Origin: VAZQ01 sp035693615
GTDB lineage: Bacteria > Pseudomonadota > Alphaproteobacteria > Rhizobiales > Xanthobacteraceae
Direction: 5' to 3'
Assembly (NCBI GenBank): GCA_035693615.1
Contig: DASSGH010000075.1
Coordinates: 3,891 to 67,890 of the forward strand
Length of the DNA: 64,000 nucleotides
Both the position numbers and the translations under genes were made by a program. Positions 45,759 through 53,473 of the stretch are shown piece by piece. The stretch's first letter is position 1, and every line of letters starts with the position of its first letter. The notes beneath the pieces were generated by a model, which saw nothing but the letters and a program-made list of their open reading frames with translations, ran no database searches and had not been told where the DNA came from.

Positions 45759-46649
45759 TCAGCCCTGTGTCCGATGAAAATCGTCCTCCGGCGTCGGCCC
45801 CCAAACGCTGGTCTTGCCCGGCGTCCAGCGTTTGGGCCGCTGCGGCGTATCGTGGTGCCACGGCCGCGGCTCGAAGTAACCGAGCTCCTCGTCCTTCATC
45901 TGGTCGAGCTCGCAGAAGAACTCGACGACTTGTTCATCCTGGTTGCGATGATAGGTGGCGACGTTGTGCCCGGGGCCGTGCCGCAGCGGACCCCAGATGA
46001 TCGGCACCCGCTTTTGCCCCATCACCTCGCACGAGTTCTGCAGATGCATGAAGTCCTTGAGCTCGAAGGCGATGTGATGAAGCGTCACATTCGGCCCGCT
46101 GAAGAAGTTCACGGTGTGGTGATCCGGATTGCAGCGCATGAAGCAGAAGAAGTCGCCGATCCAATCGGAGACGCGAAAGCCGAGCACGCGCTCATAGAAC
46201 GCGACGGTTCGCTGGATATCGGGCGTGAAGAACGCGACATGGCCGAGCTTCAGCGGCCCGATGCCGGCGACCTGCGCGTGCTTGGTGAGATATTTCCATT
46301 CCTTGAACAGCTCGATCCTCGTTCCCTTATCGTCCTTGAACGACAGCACTTGGCCCATGCCGGGAACGGAATCGTTGCGCAACTCGCTGCGGATGCCATC
46401 TGTGGACAGCTCCCGCGCCAAATCGCCGAAGTCGGCGTTGGGCGCGACTTCGAAAGACAGTTTGGTGCAGTGCGCCCGATCGGCCTGGTTGAGCTCGATC
46501 ACCAGCGGCCCGACCTTGGTGGCGAGGAAGGCGCGGTCTTTTTCGCGTTCGGCCAGAACCAGTCCCATGAACTCGCCGTAATAGGCGATCGCCTTTTCCA
46601 GGTCGGGCGTCTCGAAGGTGGCGTGGCCGATGCGTCTTGGTTTGATCAT
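45759..46649 (-). CDS. extradiol-type (VOC family) ring-cleavage dioxygenase-like protein
   Basis: The 296-residue protein has two VOC modules. In the second, GHVAFF, HHIAFE and EQVVEFFCE supply the two-histidine-one-glutamate iron site of catechol 2,3-dioxygenase-type enzymes; the first module is the structural one. Ring cleavage of a catechol-like compound is the likely reaction. The last 40 residues are rich in Pro, Trp and His. It stands alone between soxA and the heat-shock genes. Confidence 0.85.
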   Translation of the reverse strand: MIKPRRIGHATFETPDLEKAIAYYGEFMGLVLAEREKDRAFLATKVGPLVIELNQADRAHCTKLSFEVAPNADFGDLARELSTDGIRSELRNDSVPGMGQVLSFKDDKGTRIELFKEWKYLTKHAQVAGIGPLKLGHVAFFTPDIQRTVAFYERVLGFRVSDWIGDFFCFMRCNPDHHTVNFFSGPNVTLHHIAFELKDFMHLQNSCEVMGQKRVPIIWGPLRHGPGHNVATYHRNQDEQVVEFFCELDQMKDEELGYFEPRPWHHDTPQRPKRWTPGKTSVWGPTPEDDFHRTQG

Positions 46650-46826
46650 GGCGTCTTCTCCTTCCCTATCCCCACCCTCTGGCCCGAAGTCCTATGGCCG
46701 CACCCAGGATCAGCACCACTATAGCTCGATCCATCGCCAGTGTGGCGGTCAGAGCCGCGGTGCAGCGAAACGCTTAAACTGCAGGAAAAATTTGCCTCGG
46801 CTCATCTTCCGGCTGACCGCGTGCTC

Positions 46827-46854
46827 TTGAAATTGAATGCAGTCTTCCTAGATC
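46827..46854 (+). promoter_or_regulatory. promoter of the hsp20 operon
   Basis: TTGAAA (46827-46832) and TAGATC (46849-46854) are 16 bases apart. A transcript starting about seven bases later would begin just before the first hairpin of the leader, which makes the assignment consistent. The housekeeping-type hexamers fit ROSE-controlled genes, which are regulated at translation. Confidence 0.5.
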
Positions 46855-46863
46855 GCTGGCCGT

Positions 46864-46947
46864 CAGGCGCCCGAACGGGGCCTGATGCGGGCGCCGGCGG
46901 TGTCCGGCGCTAGCTCGTACCCATGTTGCTCAACGGAGGATGTGGCT
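46864..46947 (+). promoter_or_regulatory. ROSE-type RNA thermometer
   Basis: Three hairpins lead to the hsp20 start. The first is CAGGCGCCC/GGGGCCTG (46864-46883), the second GCGCCGG/CCGGCGC (46891-46910), and the third places TTGCTC (46925-46930) against GGAGGA (46935-46940), the ribosome site. The U(U)GCU sequence opposite the Shine-Dalgarno with one unpaired G is the hallmark of ROSE thermometers known from Bradyrhizobium, which melt on heating and release translation. Confidence 0.7.
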
Positions 46948-47400
46948 ATGAGAACATTCGACTTCTCGCCGTTTGCGCGCACCGCCATCGGCTTTGAAAC
47001 CCTCTTCGACCGCCTGAACGACCGGCCTCGGGATACCAACGAAGGGTACCCGCCCTACGACATCGTTCGAAAGGACGAGGATCAATTCCAAATTAACATC
47101 GCGGTTGCGGGGTTTTCCCCCGATGAAATCACCATCACGGCGGAAGCCAACCAGCTCACGATAGCCGGCAAGAAGCAGGACAAAGGCGAGGTCGAGTACC
47201 TGTATCAGGGCATCTCGGCGCGCTCGTTCGAACGTCGCTTCGACCTGGCCGACTACATCGAGGTCGAGAGCGCTGCCTTCGAGAACGGGCTACTCCACAT
47301 CAACCTAGTGCGGCGCATTCCTGACAAGCTGAAGCCCCGCAATATCGCCATCGGCAACGTCACCAAACTGGAAACGAAAGGAAGCGGCAAGGCCGCTTGA
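46948..47400 (+). CDS. Hsp20-family small heat-shock protein
   Basis: The 150-residue protein begins MRTFDFSPFARTAIGFETLF, as in IbpA-type class A small heat-shock proteins, and has the alpha-crystallin domain about 37-130 (PPYDIVRKDEDQFQINIAVA, later FENGLLHINLVRRIP). The IXI-like tail is RNIAIGN. It binds unfolding proteins in the cytoplasm. Start ATG 46948 is set by GGAGGA eight bases upstream, which is part of the thermometer. Confidence 0.94.
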   Translation: MRTFDFSPFARTAIGFETLFDRLNDRPRDTNEGYPPYDIVRKDEDQFQINIAVAGFSPDEITITAEANQLTIAGKKQDKGEVEYLYQGISARSFERRFDLADYIEVESAAFENGLLHINLVRRIPDKLKPRNIAIGNVTKLETKGSGKAA

Positions 47401-47460
47401 GCGTGATTTGGCGACGGTGGACACCGCACCGTGTCCACCCCCCTTGCTCGGGAGGAGGTT

Positions 47461-47799
47461 ATGACGAAAGGAAATGGTGTGAACTTTGACCTCGACGAAC
47501 TGCTGCATCCTGCCCAGGCATTCAATCACCCGTCCGAGGTGGTGAACGACCCTGACCTGACCCTCAATGAGAAGCGCGCTATCTTGGCATCCTGGGCATC
47601 GGATGCCTGCGCCATCGAGGCTGCGCCAGAGCTGCGAACAGGGCCGAAGGCGCCTGTCCGATTCGACGACATCATGGAAGCGTTGCGAAAGCTCGATAAG
47701 CAGGCGAACGGCGGCCGCTATCGGAGCCCGTTTGGTCTGCGTTCCCGTCGGCGAAGTCCGCACAACGATGACAGCGATCAAGGCCGGCCACTTCAGTAG
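47461..47799 (+). CDS. conserved hypothetical protein behind hsp20
   Basis: GGAGGAGG precedes the ATG, giving 112 residues beginning MTKGNGVNFDLDELLHPAQA. The segment LTLNEKRAILASWASDACAI looks like a well-formed helix pair, and the last 30 residues are basic. I recall similar proteins behind hsp20 genes in rhizobia, without a known role. The gap of 60 bases to hsp20 suggests cotranscription and heat induction. Confidence 0.75.
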   Translation: MTKGNGVNFDLDELLHPAQAFNHPSEVVNDPDLTLNEKRAILASWASDACAIEAAPELRTGPKAPVRFDDIMEALRKLDKQANGGRYRSPFGLRSRRRSPHNDDSDQGRPLQ

Positions 47800-47809
47800 G
47801 TGTTCTGCC

Positions 47810-48022
47810 ATGAATGCTTGCAACCGCTATGTCCTCGGGCGGGAGCACAACGTCGTGCATGTCGATTTCGGTCGCAAGTCCGATCCGCCCGCACCTAAGT
47901 TTCCAGGAGGGGCCGCTCTGCGGAGCACAGGGCGGTACTCGCGCCCTCTCGGTGTATTCGGAGGGTCTGTCCGGAACGGATCACGACGGCGAGAGTCAAA
48001 CACATGGGCAACCTCGAACTGA
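47810..48022 (+). CDS. possible short open frame
   Basis: An ATG at 47810 follows AGTAGGTG and opens 70 codons (start MNACNRYVLGREHNVVHVDF). The first 30 residues look protein-like, the rest is basic and low in pattern and overlaps the next small gene. Weak support only. Confidence 0.22.
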   Translation: MNACNRYVLGREHNVVHVDFGRKSDPPAPKFPGGAALRSTGRYSRPLGVFGGSVRNGSRRRESNTWATSN

Positions 48023-48207
48023 TCCTCGTTGCATCGGTTGCGTCGCTCGTCTGTCTCATCGCTTCCCTTTGGATTAACAACGAACGGAGCTGTGAGGATG
48101 ATGACTTTAGGAGCCTGCCATTTGTCATCACTCAGACCACCTGCCCGAGTTGCGGACGTGAGCATAGTTGGTCGAAGTCCGATGCCTGGTTGAACGAGGG
48201 TAGTTGA
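48004..48207 (+). CDS. small membrane protein with CxxC motif
   Basis: The 67-residue protein has one N-terminal helix (LELILVASVASLVCLIASLW) and a polar tail with TTCPSCGREHSW, which resembles half of a zinc ribbon. No family is recognised. It lies in the same direction behind the heat-shock genes. Confidence 0.45.
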   Translation: MGNLELILVASVASLVCLIASLWINNERSCEDDDFRSLPFVITQTTCPSCGREHSWSKSDAWLNEGS

Positions 48208-48432
48208 ACAAGGGAATCGATTGCGCCGGATCGCGAACCCTGGGGACCTTCGAGCCTCTTTCGGCAACCGCTCTCAGCATTAGCGTCAGCCCAATCGGGT
48301 CGTCTGCAGATCATGGCCACGCGGCCGATTCGCCCCGGTTCGCGAAGCTTGGCAAGCCGCCCTATGCCCCTCGACAAGATTGCAGCATTCGGGGAAAGCT
48401 TCGCGAGCAGCGTGGCACGAGGGAGCAAGGAA

Positions 48433-49359
48433 ATGGACGGCTACAAGCTCGCGACCTATCAGGCTTCCGACGGACCCCGGGCTGGGCTGGTAATCGACGA
48501 CAAGGTCTTCGATGCCGCCAAGCTCACCGGCAAGAGCGCCTACGCGAGCGTGCTCGGCATCCTCGAGGACTGGAGAACGGCGAAAGGCGTGCTGCGCAAA
48601 GCGGCCGCGGCCGCGAAAAAAAGCCGCGTCAAAGCCTTGCCGCTCGGACGCACCAAGCTGCTGGCGCCGGTGCGCTGGCCCTCGGCGATCTACTGCGCCG
48701 GCGCCAACTATGCCGATCACGCCGCCGAAATGGCGCAGCGCATGAACCGGCCGCCGGAGCCGGATCCGCACACCCAGGGGCTCAAGGCGTGGCATTTCCT
48801 CAAGGCATCCCGCGTGCTCGCCGATCCCGGCGCGACGGTGAAGATTTCCCCTCTGTCGAAGGAGATGGATTGGGAGGTCGAGCTCGCGGCCGTGATCGGC
48901 AGGACGGCGAAAGACGTGCCGCAGGAAAAGGCGCTCAGTTACGTGGCCGGATACACCGCCGCCAACGACCTCTCCGCGCGCGACCGCGGGCGCCGCGCCA
49001 ACATCAGCGACACCTCTCCGTTCAAGTCCGACTGGACCAAGCACAAGACGTTCGACGGCTCCTGTCCGCTCGGCCCGTGGATCGTGCCCGCCGACGACAT
49101 TGGCGATCCGCAAAGTCTCGGCCTCAAGCTGTGGGTGAACGACGTCCTCAAGCAGGACTCCAACAGCAAGCACATGATCTTCAATCTCGCCGAGCAGATC
49201 GCCCAGTTGTCGAGCGGCATGACGCTCCATCCGGGTGACCTGATTCTCACCGGCACGCCGGCCGGCGTGGGCGCGGCGCGCGGGGAATTCCTCAAAGCCG
49301 GCGACGTCGTCCGAATCTGGATCGAGAAGATCGGGACGCTGACCACCAAGATGGCGTGA
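48433..49359 (+). CDS. fumarylacetoacetate hydrolase family protein
   Basis: From ATG 48433 the protein is 308 residues. IYCAGANYADHAAEM, MDWEVELAAVIGRTAKDVP (metal-binding Glu residues), GYTAANDLSARD and the C-terminal GDLILTGTPAGVG are the family signature. Members hydrolyse acylpyruvates or decarboxylate/isomerise the products of aromatic ring cleavage. It is the first gene of the plus-strand block that continues with the Rieske, small-protein and amidohydrolase genes, so it likely acts late in that pathway. Confidence 0.92.
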   Translation: MDGYKLATYQASDGPRAGLVIDDKVFDAAKLTGKSAYASVLGILEDWRTAKGVLRKAAAAAKKSRVKALPLGRTKLLAPVRWPSAIYCAGANYADHAAEMAQRMNRPPEPDPHTQGLKAWHFLKASRVLADPGATVKISPLSKEMDWEVELAAVIGRTAKDVPQEKALSYVAGYTAANDLSARDRGRRANISDTSPFKSDWTKHKTFDGSCPLGPWIVPADDIGDPQSLGLKLWVNDVLKQDSNSKHMIFNLAEQIAQLSSGMTLHPGDLILTGTPAGVGAARGEFLKAGDVVRIWIEKIGTLTTKMA

Positions 49360-49551
49360 TTTATGCGATTTTAACCCGCCGCTCCGAGCCATCGCGCGCG
49401 AGCGGGCAGGCCAGCGGTTGCCGCTGGTTAGACGCAGACATTTGTATTATACCAATGCCAGTGGACGGCGATGTCGCGGCTGCAGGCGCGCCGGGCGTCC
49501 AAAAAGAAAAAGCATTGCGTCCAAGGAAACGAGTTCAGGAGGCGTGGCAGC

Positions 49552-49917
49552 ATGGCCGAGCAGTACGTCGGAAAGATCGCCGAATTCAAGGACGGTGACC
49601 GCCGCATCATCTTCGCCGGAGACAACGAGATCGGCATATTCCGCCACGAGGGCCAGTTCTACGCCTACAGCAATTTCTGCCTGCACCAAGGCGGCCCCGC
49701 CTGCGAAGGTCTCACCATCGCCAAGGTTGAGGAGCGCTTGTTGCCGGACAAGACTTCGCAAGGGCTCTATTTCTCCGACAGCGAAATGCATTTCGTGTGT
49801 CCGTGGCATGGCTACGAGTACGACATGAAGACCGGCGAATGCGTGTCGGACCGCAAGCTCAAGCTGCGCAAATACAAAGTGGTCGAGAAAGGGGATGAGG
49901 TTTATGTCCTCACCTAG
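49552..49917 (+). CDS. small Rieske [2Fe-2S] protein, copy A
   Basis: The 121-residue protein consists of one Rieske domain: CLHQGG (Cys43, His45) and CPWHGYEY (Cys83, His86), with a 20-residue insertion between the halves (EERLLPDKTSQGLYFSDSEM). It aligns over its whole length with the copy at 58.4 kb, including DKTSQGLYFS versus DQTSRGLRFS. It would carry electrons. The next gene starts inside its 3' end. Confidence 0.92.
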   Translation: MAEQYVGKIAEFKDGDRRIIFAGDNEIGIFRHEGQFYAYSNFCLHQGGPACEGLTIAKVEERLLPDKTSQGLYFSDSEMHFVCPWHGYEYDMKTGECVSDRKLKLRKYKVVEKGDEVYVLT

Positions 49918-50311
49918 GACGGCCAAGATCGCGCGGCGCGCGGCGATGCGCACGCCACCGGCTGCAAAGCCGGCCAAGTCTGTGCAGCGGCGCGAGGCGG
50001 CGAAGCCCGCCAGCAAACCCGCCGAGGGCGACGGTAGTTCGGTGCAGGCGAAGCGGCTCGCGGCCGAACTCGAACGCGCGCTGGCCGGCGGCCGGCGCGA
50101 CGCGCTCAGCACCGAGGCGCTGCAGGCGTTGATGGCCGCGGCGTGCAAGACTTACGCGGCGCAAGTCGAAGCAGGGGAGCAGGTGCTGCCGCTTCCCGAG
50201 CGCGGCGGCGCCACCGCGACCGAGGTGATGATCACGGCGAGCGGCCTGCTCAAAGCCGCCAATCTCGCCGTCTTCGAGCTCGGCATGTGGCAGAGCTGGA
50301 CCGGGCGTTAG
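49904..50311 (+). CDS. unknown partner protein, copy A
   Basis: From ATG 49904, preceded by GAGG, the protein is 135 residues. The first 50 are basic and rich in Ala, Lys and Pro. Residues from about 62 on (RDALSTEALQALMAAACKTY, ATATEVMITASGLLKAANLA, FELGMWQSW) form a helical domain that matches the 103-residue protein encoded at 58.8 kb. No known domain is recognised. It overlaps the Rieske gene by 14 bases, so the two are translationally linked. Confidence 0.75.
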   Translation: MSSPRTAKIARRAAMRTPPAAKPAKSVQRREAAKPASKPAEGDGSSVQAKRLAAELERALAGGRRDALSTEALQALMAAACKTYAAQVEAGEQVLPLPERGGATATEVMITASGLLKAANLAVFELGMWQSWTGR

Positions 50312-50373
50312 AGTCGAGCGCGGGTGCGCCCGCGCGGAATTGCAAGCGGTTTTGGAAACGTCAGGAGACGAAG

Positions 50374-51624
50374 ATGGACCTCCTCGCTGAACGCGGCCGA
50401 CGCATATCGGTCGACGAGCTGAACACCACCAGGCTTCTCGCGCATGCACGCAAGCAGGCGGCCCAGCGCAAGCTCGATGACATTATGATCGTCGATGTGG
50501 ATGCGCACCATTACGAAAACGAGCACTACAACGACATCCTGCCCTATATGGAAAACGACGTTTTCCGCCAGTGGACGATGGGCGGGCGCGGCATGACCGA
50601 CCGCGGCGCCGTCGTGCCGACCAATGCGGGATTCATCCAGGACATGGGCGGTCGGGTGACGCGCTATCCGCTGCGGCGCTCGGAAAAGACGGAGCAGGGC
50701 GGCAAGCATCGCGATGTGCAGCTCGGCGAACGCTGGATGGACGCGATGAGCGTCGATTATTCCTGCCTGTTCCCGACCGGCATGCTCAATATCGGCATGC
50801 ATCCGCAGAAGGAGATGGAATCCGATCTTTGCTGGGCCTACAACCGCTGGGTCACTGAGAAGGTCCTGCCGGAATCCGGCGGCCGCATGTACTCCATGCT
50901 GTGCTTGCCGTTTTCCGATCCCGACGCATGCGTGCGGCAGGTCGAGACCTTCGGCGCCCGGCCGGGCGTGACCGGCTTCATGGTCACCACGGTGCGGCAC
51001 CTGCAGGTGAACGACAACGTCTATATGCGGCTTTATCGCACCATGGAGGAGCGCGGGCTCGCCCTTGCCTTCCATTCAGGCCCGAACTGGAACGAACCGG
51101 TGTTCCGCGCCTGTAACCGCTTCCTGTCGGTGCACGCGCTCGGCTTCACCTTCTACAACATCCTGCATTGCACCAATTGGGTGATCAACGGGATGGGCGA
51201 GCGCTTCCCCAAGCTGCCGGTGATTTGGATCGAATCGGGACTCGCTTGGATTCCGTTCCTGATGCAGCGGCTCGACCACGAATTCATGATGCGACCGTCG
51301 GAAGCCCCGCTGTTGAAAAAGAAGCCCTCCGACTACATGCGCGACATGTACTATTCCTCGCAACCGATGGAGATTCAGGATCGTCAGGCGATGGAATGCA
51401 CGTTCCGCATGATCAACGCCGAAACGCAGCTCCTTTACTCCTCGGATTATCCGCACTGGGATTTCGATCTGCCGTCCACGATCTACGATCTGCCCTTCCT
51501 CTCGGAGAAGGCCAAGCACAATATCCTCGGCGGCACCGCAGCGCGGCTGTTCAAGCTGCCGCCGCGCAACGACAAGCAGCGGGAGAATCTCGCTCGCTTC
51601 GGCAATCTCGCCGCCGCCGCCTGA
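50374..51624 (+). CDS. amidohydrolase/decarboxylase family enzyme, copy A
   Basis: The 416-residue protein belongs to the metal-dependent amidohydrolase-2 (ACMSD/resorcylate decarboxylase) group: IVDVDAHHYENE (39-50) binds the first metal, HSGPNWNEP and HCTNWVING follow, IWIESGLAWIPF, and SSDYPHWDFDLPS near 368 supplies the late Asp. It is a paralogue of the enzyme at 59.2 kb. The likely chemistry is decarboxylation or hydrolysis of an aromatic or ring-opened acid. CAGGAG lies upstream of the ATG. Confidence 0.88.
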   Translation: MDLLAERGRRISVDELNTTRLLAHARKQAAQRKLDDIMIVDVDAHHYENEHYNDILPYMENDVFRQWTMGGRGMTDRGAVVPTNAGFIQDMGGRVTRYPLRRSEKTEQGGKHRDVQLGERWMDAMSVDYSCLFPTGMLNIGMHPQKEMESDLCWAYNRWVTEKVLPESGGRMYSMLCLPFSDPDACVRQVETFGARPGVTGFMVTTVRHLQVNDNVYMRLYRTMEERGLALAFHSGPNWNEPVFRACNRFLSVHALGFTFYNILHCTNWVINGMGERFPKLPVIWIESGLAWIPFLMQRLDHEFMMRPSEAPLLKKKPSDYMRDMYYSSQPMEIQDRQAMECTFRMINAETQLLYSSDYPHWDFDLPSTIYDLPFLSEKAKHNILGGTAARLFKLPPRNDKQRENLARFGNLAAAA

Positions 51625-51866
51625 TCGTCATTCCGCAGACTTGGGCAGCGCAGGGGCAACCCTGCGCAAGCTCGGCTTGCGTGCGCTCCCCATGGCGGCG
51701 CGCCGCTCGATCGATCTTGAACCGGTGACGATGACGACGCGCGCAACGATGGGCATGACGCCCGGCCGCCCTTGCGTGGGATTCAGTTGATTTTTCCGCG
51801 ACTTGGATTGCCCGCGCGCAGACCATATCTCATGGCCGATAATTGACAAACGGGCTTGCGTGGCCG

Positions 51867-52895
51867 ATGACGCCAGCGCTGCCGCAGGGAGAAACATCGT
51901 TGTCTACAGCGACGGCCGCGCCCGGCGAGGCGATGCCGGCAACCAGCGCCGACGGCCTCATCGACGTGCGCGTCACCGCCATCCGCTACGCGGCGCGTGA
52001 CACGCACCTCTATGAGTTCGCGCCGCTCGACGGAAGGCCGCTGCCGGCCTACGAGCCGGGCGCGCATATCGATCTGCATCTGCCGAACGGATTGATCCGC
52101 CAATACTCGCTGATCAGGGCCGAGCCTGATCCTTCAAGCTACTCCGTCACCGTCAAGCGCGATCCCGCGAGCCGCGGCGGCTCGCGCTACGTGCACGACG
52201 AACTGCGCGTCGGCCGCACCCTCAAGATCAGCGCGCCGCGCAATAATTTCCCCCTGGTGGAGGACGCCGGCCACGTCGTGCTGCTGGCGGGCGGCATCGG
52301 CATCACCCCGATCTGGTGCATGGTGCAGCGGCTGCACAAGCTCGGCCGCTCCTTCAAGCTTCACTACGCCTGCCGTTCGCGCGCCGACACGGCTTTTCTG
52401 CAGGGGCTCGAGGCAATCGGGCACACCCAATTCCATTTCGACGACGAGAACGGCGACAAGGTCCTCGACATCAAGCCGATCGTCAGCGCGGCGCCGCGGG
52501 ACGCGCACCTCTATTGCTGCGGACCGATGCCGATGCTGCATGCGTTCGAGGCGGCGACCGCGGATTGGCCGCGCGGGCAGATCCACGTCGAGTATTTCAC
52601 GCCCAAGCCGGGGGCGGAGGAGAAGAGAGGCGGGTTCGTGGTCGAGCTGGCGCGCTCCGGACAGGAATTCGTCATTCCCGCGGGCAAGAGCATTCTGCAG
52701 GTGCTGCTCGATGCCGGCGTAGACGTCGACTACTCCTGCGAACTCGGCATCTGCGGTGCTTGCGAGCAGCGGGTGATTTCCGGCACCCCCGAGCACCACG
52801 ACGCGATCCTCACCGAGGAGGAGCAGGCCTCCAATACCAAGGTGATGATCTGCTGTGCCGGCTGCAAAAGCGAGCGGTTGGTGCTCGACCTGTGA
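51867..52895 (+). CDS. PDR/VanB-type oxygenase reductase
   Basis: The protein of about 342 residues has the flavin motif RQYSLIRAEPD, NAD loop LLAGGIGITPIWCM and a C-terminal ferredoxin domain with CELGICGACEQRV and MICCAGC, the order seen in phthalate dioxygenase and vanillate demethylase reductases. Start is uncertain: TTG 51900 and ATG 51933 are alternatives. It would pass electrons from NAD(P)H to a Rieske protein, and the small Rieske gene upstream is the natural partner. Confidence 0.9.
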   Translation: MTPALPQGETSLSTATAAPGEAMPATSADGLIDVRVTAIRYAARDTHLYEFAPLDGRPLPAYEPGAHIDLHLPNGLIRQYSLIRAEPDPSSYSVTVKRDPASRGGSRYVHDELRVGRTLKISAPRNNFPLVEDAGHVVLLAGGIGITPIWCMVQRLHKLGRSFKLHYACRSRADTAFLQGLEAIGHTQFHFDDENGDKVLDIKPIVSAAPRDAHLYCCGPMPMLHAFEAATADWPRGQIHVEYFTPKPGAEEKRGGFVVELARSGQEFVIPAGKSILQVLLDAGVDVDYSCELGICGACEQRVISGTPEHHDAILTEEEQASNTKVMICCAGCKSERLVLDL

Positions 52896-52931
52896 GCGCA
52901 GGTCATAGATCTCCAGACGAGCGACCCTGTT

Positions 52932-53104
52932 GGCCTCAGGCTGAGGAGCACCGCAGCGCGTCCAAATCTATGCTGTATGCGCAAGCGGCCGGCGCTGCGA
53001 TGCGTCTCGAAGCATGAGGCCGCCCTCATCCTTCGAGACGCGCGCGCACGCGAGTCTCACTTGTTGTGCTTACATCTTTAGGGCGCGCTCCTCAGGATGA
53101 GGGC
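52932..53104. repeat. REP-like palindromic repeats
   Basis: GCGTCTCGAAGCATGAGG (53002-53019) pairs with CCTCATCCTTCGAGACGC (53024-53041) with one mismatch. On either side lie CCTCAGGCTGAGGAGC (52935-52950) and CTCCTCAGGATGAGG (53088-53102), parts of the same repeat family, which I recall as frequent between genes of Bradyrhizobium relatives. A fragment also occurs at 58374. Confidence 0.7.
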
Positions 53105-53114
53105 GTCTGCTCCG

Positions 53115-53462
53115 CTACTGGTTGAGCAGGGGAATGTCCTTGTAGTCTGCCCGCTTCGGGATCGCCTGCAGGTAGGCGTGGATATCGGCGAGATCCTCGT
53201 TCGAGAGCACCGCCTCCGGATACGGCGGCATGGCGCGATTGCTGGTGCGCACGAACGCGGTGAATGTCTCAAGCGGCATCGGATCCGGCGCAAGCCTGGC
53301 GCCGGCCTGCCCGCCTTGGCCCTCGGTGCCGTGACACTGCCAGCAGCCGTGCTGGATAAACGCTGCCTTACCCTTTTCCGCCGAGGCAGCAATAGCACTG
53401 CCGCTGCTCAGGAGGAGGCCGGCTGCGAGCACCGCCGGCCCTAATCCAAGAACACCACGCAT
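53115..53462 (-). CDS. periplasmic cytochrome c
   Basis: With ATG 53462, preceded by AGGAGGT, the protein is 115 residues: signal (LGPAVLAAGLLLSSGSAIA), haem motif CWQCH (40-44) and Met ligand in NRAMPPYPEAV. It is a small class I cytochrome c. The upstream gene on the same strand, 11 bases away, encodes the Tat-targeted thiamine-diphosphate enzyme, so the cytochrome is the obvious electron acceptor candidate for it. Confidence 0.9.
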   Translation of the reverse strand: MRGVLGLGPAVLAAGLLLSSGSAIAASAEKGKAAFIQHGCWQCHGTEGQGGQAGARLAPDPMPLETFTAFVRTSNRAMPPYPEAVLSNEDLADIHAYLQAIPKRADYKDIPLLNQ

Positions 53463-53473
53463 TGGATGACCTC

